From M55B165 sp051744245 (GTDB lineage: Bacteria > Actinomycetota > Humimicrobiia > Humimicrobiales > Humimicrobiaceae): a stretch of 18,732 nucleotides of DNA. Under the pieces are notes generated by a model that was given only the letters and a program-made list of their open reading frames with translations, was not told the DNA's origin and did not search any database. Location of the stretch: NCBI GenBank assembly GCA_051744245.1, contig JBNJCV010000032.1, forward strand, positions 1 through 18,732, in the 5' to 3' direction. This document shows positions 14,099 through 18,732 of this stretch, piece by piece. A program made the translations under genes and the position numbers. Position 1 is the first letter of the stretch. Each line of letters begins with the position of its first letter.

Positions 14099-15082
14099 AT
14101 GGGAAAAAAGAAAATGTTAACCGGGTTCAGGCCTACCGGCAAACTCCATTTAGGTCATTTACATGGAAATATACAAAACATGATTGAACATCAGAAGGAA
14201 TATGAAAATTATTTCTTTTTAGTCGACTGGCATGCATTATCTACTGAATACAAAGACCCTAAAAATATAAAATCAAATTTAATTGATTGTGTAATAGACC
14301 TGGTTGCATTAGGCATTAATCCCGATATAACCCATCTGTACAGGCAGTCAGATATTCCGGAAATTGCTGAACTGTACCTTTATTTTTCCATGATCACCCC
14401 CTTATCCTGGCTGGAAAGATGCCCCACATACAAGGAACAGAAAAAGGAACTTAAGGCAAAAGACCTTTCCACCCTTGGCTTTCTTTCTTACCCTGTACTG
14501 ATGGCATCAGACATTTTAATAGTAAATGCTGATATAATTCCAGTTGGAGAAGACCAGCTTCCACATCTTGAAATAACCAGGGAAATAGCAAGGCGTTTTA
14601 ATCATCTATATGGCGATTATTTTAAGGAACCCCAGGAAATGCTTTCTCAAGCTACCAGGGTTCCGGGAACAGATGGAAGAAAAATGTCTAAAAGCTATGG
14701 GAATGCAATATTTTTATCAGATGATTTAGATACTATAACTGAAAAAATAAGATCAACTATCACAGATCCTGAAAGGATAAAATTAAAGGATCCAGGCCAT
14801 CCTGAAGTATGCAATATATTTACTTTTTACAAAATATATGAGAAAAAGAGGATAAGAGAAATAGAAAATAGGTGCAGGAATGCAGAGATTGGCTGCACAA
14901 AATGCAAGGATGAATTGGCTGAAATAATTTTTAACTCATTAAAGGGTTTTCAGGAAAAAAGAAAAGAGCTAGAAAAGGATTTATCCATTATTTACGGGAT
15001 TTTGAACAAAGGCAAGAAAGAAGTACAGGAAGTTGCGGTAAAAACCCTTTCTGATGTAAGGAAAAAGATAGGCATTGACTAA
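14099..15082 (+). CDS. trpS: Tryptophanyl-tRNA synthetase with a four-cysteine iron-sulfur-type motif
   Basis: A 327-residue class I synthetase that charges tRNA-Trp. The HIGH-type motif is HLGH at 17-20 (TGFRPTGKLHLGHLHGN) and the KMSKS motif is at 195-199 (GRKMSKSYGNAI). The mid-domain block PVGEDQLPHLEITREIARRF binds tryptophan and ATP. Near the anticodon-binding region there are cysteines C238, C259, C266 and C269, giving C-x20-C-x6-C-x2-C. Thermotoga maritima TrpRS binds a [4Fe-4S] cluster with C-x22-C-x6-C-x2-C, so cluster binding is likely here; this is inference from spacing. The start is ATG 14099. The stop overlaps the TTG start of scpA by 8 bases. Confidence 0.96.
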   Translation: MGKKKMLTGFRPTGKLHLGHLHGNIQNMIEHQKEYENYFFLVDWHALSTEYKDPKNIKSNLIDCVIDLVALGINPDITHLYRQSDIPEIAELYLYFSMITPLSWLERCPTYKEQKKELKAKDLSTLGFLSYPVLMASDILIVNADIIPVGEDQLPHLEITREIARRFNHLYGDYFKEPQEMLSQATRVPGTDGRKMSKSYGNAIFLSDDLDTITEKIRSTITDPERIKLKDPGHPEVCNIFTFYKIYEKKRIREIENRCRNAEIGCTKCKDELAEIIFNSLKGFQEKRKELEKDLSIIYGILNKGKKEVQEVAVKTLSDVRKKIGID

Positions 15083-15818
15083 AAACAATAACAGCAGCAC
15101 TAATTATTTAATAAGGCATGGTAACTACAGCGGGCCTATTCAGCTTATACTTGAATTAGTGCAGTCAAAAAAAGTTGATATATATGCAATAAGCATTGAT
15201 TCTATTATTGAAGGTTTCCTAGAATACATAAAGGACCGCAAGAATATATTAATAGAAACCCTGTCTAGTTTTTTATATACAGCTTCAGTCCTGCTGGAAA
15301 TAAAATCGAGGTCTTTAATTCCTTCAAAAAGACAAGAGTCTGAAGAAAATGGTGAGGTTGATGAAGAGATATTAAGAAAAAGGGAGAAGGAATACAGGAT
15401 ATTTAAAAAAATATCTTTTTATTTTGAAAAGAAACTGGAAATAGAAGATTTATATTATTTAAGGGAAGCTCCTATTGAAAAAAAATTTATTAACTTATTT
15501 CCGAATTTCCTTGAAGGAATAAGTTCGACGAAGTTGGCCAAAATCGCGGCAAATTTGTTAAAAAGTGACAAGTTCCAATTAAACGTGGAAGAAATTTACA
15601 ACCATAGGGATGCAAGGACCATTCATGAGGAGATGAACCGTATAAAAAATATAATTAAGAACGAAAAGGAAGTAACCTTTAAAGAATTAACCCTTGATTT
15701 TGACAAAGTGATAGATAAAATTATATGCTTTTTATCTATACTGGAATTGTATAAAAATGAAATAATAGATATATTACAATTTGAAAATTTTGGAAATATT
15801 ATTATTAAAAAAAGGTAA
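15075..15818 (+). CDS. scpA: Segregation and condensation protein A
   Basis: The 247-residue kleisin subunit of bacterial condensin, which bridges the SMC ATPase heads and binds an ScpB dimer. The N-terminal domain carries the family motif as YSGPIQLILELVQSKKVDIY, corresponding to F-x-G-P-L-x-L-L-L-x-L-I in most ScpA, followed by ISIDSIIEGFLEYI. The mid-region is charged, and the C-terminal winged helix (VTFKELTL to the end) includes FLSILELYKNEIIDILQFENFG, typical of ScpA ends. The start is TTG at 15075, the only usual initiator available, because a TAG at 15069 closes the frame and no ATG or GTG follows nearby. It overlaps trpS by 8 bases. The stop overlaps the scpB start (TAATG). No smc gene is in the window. 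Confidence 0.92.
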   Translation: MTKNNNSSTNYLIRHGNYSGPIQLILELVQSKKVDIYAISIDSIIEGFLEYIKDRKNILIETLSSFLYTASVLLEIKSRSLIPSKRQESEENGEVDEEILRKREKEYRIFKKISFYFEKKLEIEDLYYLREAPIEKKFINLFPNFLEGISSTKLAKIAANLLKSDKFQLNVEEIYNHRDARTIHEEMNRIKNIIKNEKEVTFKELTLDFDKVIDKIICFLSILELYKNEIIDILQFENFGNIIIKKR

Positions 15819-16399
15819 TGGATTACAAAGCTGAAAAATTTAATATTGATTATTTTAATAAGGATGATAATGCTATAAAAGCAGCAATAGAAGGCATTTT
15901 ATTTATTTCAGAAGAGCCGGTAAAAGTAAAAGATATTGCCCAGGTTATAGGGAAGCCACGGGGAAAGATAAAAGAAATATTAGAACAGCTTGAAAAAGAA
16001 TATATAGATGGAAACAGGGGATTTATAATAAAGAAAGTGTCGGGTGGGTACAGGTTTTATTCAAATCCTTCTATTAGCGAGATACTTAAAAAATTTGTAA
16101 AGTCAAATGTAAGGGCGCACTTATCACAGGCAGCCCTGGAAACCCTGGCCATAACTGCTTACAGGCAGCCGGTTACCAGGACACAGATTGCTGAGATCAG
16201 GGGAGTAAGGACAGACAGCGTAGTAGTTACTTTGGTGGATAAGGGGCTCTTAAGGGAAGCTGGCAAGTTAAAGGAGCCCGGGAATCCCATATTGTATAAA
16301 ACTACTGATAAATTTTTAGAGCTGCTGGGTTTAAATAAATTAGATGAATTACCATTACTGGAAGATCTAGAAGAAAGTGAAGAAAACAAGGATTTCTAA
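15818..16399 (+). CDS. scpB: Segregation and condensation protein B
   Basis: A 193-residue protein made of two winged-helix domains that dimerises and binds ScpA in the SMC-ScpAB condensin. Typical motifs are AAIEGILFISEEPVKVKDIA at about residues 23-42, then ETLAITAYRQPVTRTQIAEI and RGVRTDSVVVTLVDKGLLRE in the second domain, ending GNPILYKTTDKFLELLGL. The C-terminus is acidic, as usual. ATG 15818 shares a base with the scpA stop, suggesting coupled translation and balanced stoichiometry. The 3' end overlaps rluB by 23 bases. The scpA-scpB-rluB arrangement is widely conserved in Firmicutes and Actinomycetota. Confidence 0.96.
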   Translation: MDYKAEKFNIDYFNKDDNAIKAAIEGILFISEEPVKVKDIAQVIGKPRGKIKEILEQLEKEYIDGNRGFIIKKVSGGYRFYSNPSISEILKKFVKSNVRAHLSQAALETLAITAYRQPVTRTQIAEIRGVRTDSVVVTLVDKGLLREAGKLKEPGNPILYKTTDKFLELLGLNKLDELPLLEDLEESEENKDF

Positions 16400-17081
16400 A
16401 TTTCTTGCAAACTGCGGTATAGGGTCAAGGCGTAAATGCGAGGAAATTATAAAATCTGGAAAAGTTAAGGTAAACGGTAAGATGGTAACGGACCTGGCTT
16501 TTAAGGTATCACAAGAAGATGAAGTAAAATACAGGGATAAAATATTAGAGGTTGAAGATAAAATTGTTCTGGCCCTAAACAAGCCAGCCGGGTATTTGTC
16601 TACTGTAGAGGATGATTTTAACCGCAAGACTGTTTTAGATTTAATAACCATTAAATCTAAACGGCTATATCCAGTTGGAAGGCTTGATTTCAATTCCAGA
16701 GGTCTCATAATAATTACCAATGACGGCCGGCTAACATACAGGATTACCCATCCAAAGTTTGAAATACCCAAAACATATGAAGTTGCTTTAAACAGCCAAC
16801 TAACAGACATGGAATTAAAGAAAATAAAAGCAGGCATAAAAGTAGGGAAAAGAAAAGTTAATGTTAAATCATTGCAAAGACTGGATAATGGAAATTCCAT
16901 AAAGATAGAAATAGTTGAAGGCAGAAAAAGAATACTTAGAAGATTGTTTAGTAAAATAGGATATAAAGTAGTTGATCTTAAAAGAGTAAAGATTGGAAAT
17001 TACAGACTTAAGGGGTTAAAGGAAGGCAAGTACAAAGTTTTAGATAGTAATGACATTAAATGCTTATTGGCAGAAGATTAG
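16377..17081 (+). CDS. rluB: RluB/RsuA-family pseudouridine synthase
   Basis: A 234-residue enzyme that converts a uridine in rRNA to pseudouridine. An S4 RNA-binding domain (RISKFLANCGIGSRRKCEEI, then IKSGKVKVNG) occupies residues 5-60. The catalytic domain has NKPAGYLST and the active-site motif GRLDFNSRGLIIITNDG with D104. The C-terminal block EGRKRILRRLF is also conserved. By context (after scpB) it is the 23S rRNA enzyme RluB, but RluB, RluE and RsuA are hard to separate without alignment. The GTG start at 16377 overlaps scpB by 23 bases. It is the last gene of the plus-strand run. In Mycobacterium the same position is followed by cmk and der, which are absent here. Confidence 0.92.
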   Translation: MKKTRISKFLANCGIGSRRKCEEIIKSGKVKVNGKMVTDLAFKVSQEDEVKYRDKILEVEDKIVLALNKPAGYLSTVEDDFNRKTVLDLITIKSKRLYPVGRLDFNSRGLIIITNDGRLTYRITHPKFEIPKTYEVALNSQLTDMELKKIKAGIKVGKRKVNVKSLQRLDNGNSIKIEIVEGRKRILRRLFSKIGYKVVDLKRVKIGNYRLKGLKEGKYKVLDSNDIKCLLAED

Positions 17082-17176
17082 TATTGATAAAATTTGGCTG
17101 AGTGAGTTCAATAACTTCTACATATCCTCTATAATTTTTCAGTTAAGATCTGCCCATCATTACATAAGAGGTTTCC

Positions 17177-18046
17177 CTAAGCCAGGTTTATGCTTGGTCC
17201 AAATGCTACACCCCAGACACCAGGACCGGTATGGGCACTTATTATGGTAGTAATCTTTGTAACTAGCAGTTGATTTACTTTGATGTTTTTGTCATTTTTG
17301 AATAAATCCACTAATTTATTTGCCGGTTGTTTATCCTGGCCATAGAATATACCAACATTCCATTCATGATTATAGTTCATTTTTGATTTAGATTGCTTAA
17401 AAAGTTCTAGTATTGAATTGTTTTTATTCTTTACAAATTTTTTTAGGTATATCCTTCCTTTGCTGTTAATCGAAACTACGGGTTTAAATATTATAGCTTT
17501 GCTTAAAAAATTTGCCAGGAAGGGGGTACGCCCACTCTTGAAAACATACTCAAAATTTTCAATAGCCGCAAAAAATGTATATTTCTTAATAAGAAAGTTT
17601 AGATAGTTGTCCAGCTCTTTGCCCCTTACTCCTTTTTTAAGTAATTTGGAAAATTCGATTATTATCAGGCCTAAGCTGATGGTGGTATTATTTGAGTCTA
17701 TTATTTTCACCCTGCCTTCAGGAAAATATGATTTGGCTATGTTGGCAGAATTTATGGAACTGGAAAGTTTTGACCCCAGGCCAATATAATATATTTTGTC
17801 ATATTTCTTATCTTTGAATATTTCTTCAAAAAGTTTTACAAAATCCCCAACTGAAGGGCAGGAAGTACGGACTTTCAAGCCGGATTTAAGTGCACCAAAT
17901 ACTTTCTCTACAGTTATTTCTTCGCCTTCCTTGTAATTATGGTCTCCAAAGTTAATATACATGGGAATAATTTTAATACCATACTTTTCCACCAACTCTT
18001 TGGGTATATCAGACGAACTGTCTGTAACTATGGCTATATTATCCAT
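17177..18046 (-). CDS. DegV family fatty acid-binding protein
   Basis: A 289-residue DegV protein. Members bind a fatty acid and, in Gram-positive bacteria, present it to the fatty acid kinase FakA. Visible family features are IVTDSSSDIP at 5-14, RTSCPSVGDF at 60-69 (the T-S of the lipid-head site), a LGSKLSSSINSA segment at about 90-101 replacing the usual SGLSGTY-like loop, KSGRTPF, and HTGPGVWGVAF near the C-terminus. No fakA is in the window, so the partner is unknown. The gene runs on the minus strand, converging with rluB across 95 bases and diverging from rpiB across 114 bases. No Shine-Dalgarno is evident before its ATG, so initiation may be weak or leaderless. Confidence 0.92.
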   Translation of the reverse strand: MDNIAIVTDSSSDIPKELVEKYGIKIIPMYINFGDHNYKEGEEITVEKVFGALKSGLKVRTSCPSVGDFVKLFEEIFKDKKYDKIYYIGLGSKLSSSINSANIAKSYFPEGRVKIIDSNNTTISLGLIIIEFSKLLKKGVRGKELDNYLNFLIKKYTFFAAIENFEYVFKSGRTPFLANFLSKAIIFKPVVSINSKGRIYLKKFVKNKNNSILELFKQSKSKMNYNHEWNVGIFYGQDKQPANKLVDLFKNDKNIKVNQLLVTKITTIISAHTGPGVWGVAFGPSINLA

Positions 18047-18085
18047 ATAACTGTAAACTTTTTGATTAATAGTAACAGAGAATTA

Positions 18086-18113
18086 TTGAAATAAGAATAT
18101 TTTTTAAAATAAT
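18086..18113 (+). promoter_or_regulatory. Candidate promoter for rpiB
   Basis: TTGAAA (18086-18091), 16 bases, then AATAAT (18108-18113) lie in the divergent gap between degV and rpiB, about 50 bases before the rpiB start. Each hexamer is close to the vegetative consensus. The gap is very AT-rich, so chance matches are likely. I did not find a convincing opposite-strand promoter for degV. Confidence 0.35.
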
Positions 18114-18160
18114 TTTTATATTTCCCCGGTTTTAGGTAAAATTTAGAAAAAAGGAAAATA

Positions 18161-18625
18161 ATGGATAAAAGAAAAACTATATACATTGGTTCAGACCATG
18201 CAGGTTTCGACCTAAAAAACGAAATATTTGAATATTTAAAAGAGGCAGGTTATAAAGTTAAGGATTTAGGAAATAAGGTTTATGAAAAAGGGGATGACTA
18301 TCCGGACTTTGCCTTTAAGGTGGCCAAAAAAGTTGCGGAAAAAGATACCATGGGAATACTGTTTTGCGGATCCGGAGTTGGGGTTTGCATTTCGGCCAAT
18401 AAGGTTAGAGGGATACGGGCAGTAAATGCCTCAAACATAAAGTTGGCTGAAACATCAAGAAAACACAATGATTCTAATATTTTATGCTTGGGACAGGATT
18501 TTGTGGGTCCAGAGCTTTCTAAAGAGATAATTGATGTATGGCTAAAAACACCATTTAGCGGTATAAACAGGCATAAGGGCAGGGTTGAAAAGATACAGAT
18601 GTTTGAGCGCGGAATTTCAGAATAG
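18161..18625 (+). CDS. rpiB: Ribose 5-phosphate isomerase B
   Basis: A 154-residue RpiB/LacAB-family isomerase interconverting ribose 5-phosphate and ribulose 5-phosphate. Motifs are IGSDHAGFDLK at 9-19, DYPDFA at 46-51, CGSGVGVCISANKVRGIRA at 69-87 with the catalytic C69, and RKHNDSNILCLGQ with H102. Length matches the family. ATG 18161 follows AAGGAAA (18151-18157). A 6-phosphogluconate dehydrogenase-like gene begins 9 bases after the stop, so the two probably form a pentose-phosphate operon. Some RpiB-like proteins act on allose or galactose 6-phosphates; the neighbour favours ribose 5-phosphate. Confidence 0.95.
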   Translation: MDKRKTIYIGSDHAGFDLKNEIFEYLKEAGYKVKDLGNKVYEKGDDYPDFAFKVAKKVAEKDTMGILFCGSGVGVCISANKVRGIRAVNASNIKLAETSRKHNDSNILCLGQDFVGPELSKEIIDVWLKTPFSGINRHKGRVEKIQMFERGISE

Positions 18626-18634
18626 GAAATGTTT

Positions 18635-18732
18635 ATGAGAGAAATAACTTTAATTGGTCTGGGAAAAATGGGCTCCAACATGACTTTAAGGCTGCTTGAG
18701 AAAGGTTACAGGGTAAATGTATATGACCAGGA
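18635..18732 (+). CDS. gnd: 6-phosphogluconate dehydrogenase-like protein, N-terminal fragment
   Basis: Only the first 32 codons are in the window. They encode MREITLIGLGKMGSNMTLRL followed by LEKGYRVNVYDQ, a Rossmann nucleotide-binding start with GLGKMGSNM, which fits 6-phosphogluconate dehydrogenase (decarboxylating). ATG 18635 lies 7 bases after AGGA (18624-18627). Another in-frame ATG at 18629 is too close to that site. 3-hydroxyisobutyrate dehydrogenase and related beta-hydroxyacid dehydrogenases have similar N-termini and cannot be excluded, but adjacency to rpiB favours the pentose-phosphate enzyme. Confidence 0.65.
   Translation, partial: MREITLIGLGKMGSNMTLRLLEKGYRVNVYDQ

Noticed and set aside
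17082..17176. Possible bidirectional terminator between convergent rluB and degV.
   Set aside because: Only a 5-bp CCTCT/AGAGG pairing over a long loop and no GC-rich stem followed by a T-run on either strand.
17050..17250. Plus-strand open frame of 66 codons at the rluB/degV junction.
   Set aside because: It overlaps both genes, has no recognisable motif or ribosome site, and is best explained as chance.
1..18732. Searched by eye for CRISPR repeats, IS ends, tRNA genes, prophage, toxin-antitoxin pairs or defence genes.
   Set aside because: None seen; coding is almost continuous and every gene belongs to a known family or to the pilus remnant.

Overview
This window reads as a chromosomal core-gene segment of an AT-rich bacterium. 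I found no phage, transposon, CRISPR or plasmid signature. Positions 1-17081 form one continuous plus-strand run of genes, mostly overlapping or a few bases apart. A minus-strand degV follows, converging on rluB, and then a divergent plus-strand pair, rpiB and the start of a gnd-like gene.

Layout. (1) 1-1949: tail of a type IV pilus/pseudopilus cluster, with the last 22 codons of a fibronectin-type-III protein, a minor pseudopilin and a PilX-like protein. (2) 1959-4943: M24 aminopeptidase, EF-P, NusB and a farnesyl diphosphate synthase. (3) 4946-8400: TlyA rRNA methyltransferase, NAD kinase and RecN. (4) 8397-12367: CTP synthase, a DUF1461/Lit-family membrane protein, an M20 peptidase T-like enzyme and a Nudix ADP-ribose pyrophosphatase. 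(5) 12357-13247: XerD recombinase. (6) 13248-13389: a gap that appears to hold a degraded phosphopentomutase (deoB) fragment and a candidate promoter. (7) 13390-17081: a site-2 protease homologue, tryptophanyl-tRNA synthetase, ScpA, ScpB and an RluB-type pseudouridine synthase. (8) 17177-18732: degV (minus), rpiB and gnd (partial).

Organism. The order tlyA-nadK-recN-pyrG-nudix-xerD-scpA-scpB-rluB is the one known from Actinomycetota such as Mycobacterium. Base composition and codon use, with many AUA, AAA and UUA codons, are those of an AT-rich genome. My inference is a deep-branching, low-GC actinobacterial lineage. A clostridia-like Firmicute is the alternative, because pepP-efp-nusB and xerD-deoB neighbourhoods are also found there. 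The four-cysteine TrpRS and the Lit-like protein do not settle the question.

How the genes work together. Most are housekeeping: translation (EF-P, TrpRS, TlyA, RluB), transcription antitermination (NusB), chromosome maintenance (RecN, XerD, ScpA/ScpB), nucleotide and cofactor supply (PyrG, NadK, Nudix), isoprenoid synthesis (IspA) and the pentose-phosphate pathway (RpiB, 6PGDH). I found no undescribed multi-gene system. The points most worth a second look are the tlyA reading frame, which has no AUG/GUG/UUG start for its S4 domain; the deoB remnant after xerD; the iron-sulfur-type cysteine motif in TrpRS; and the Lit-family protein.
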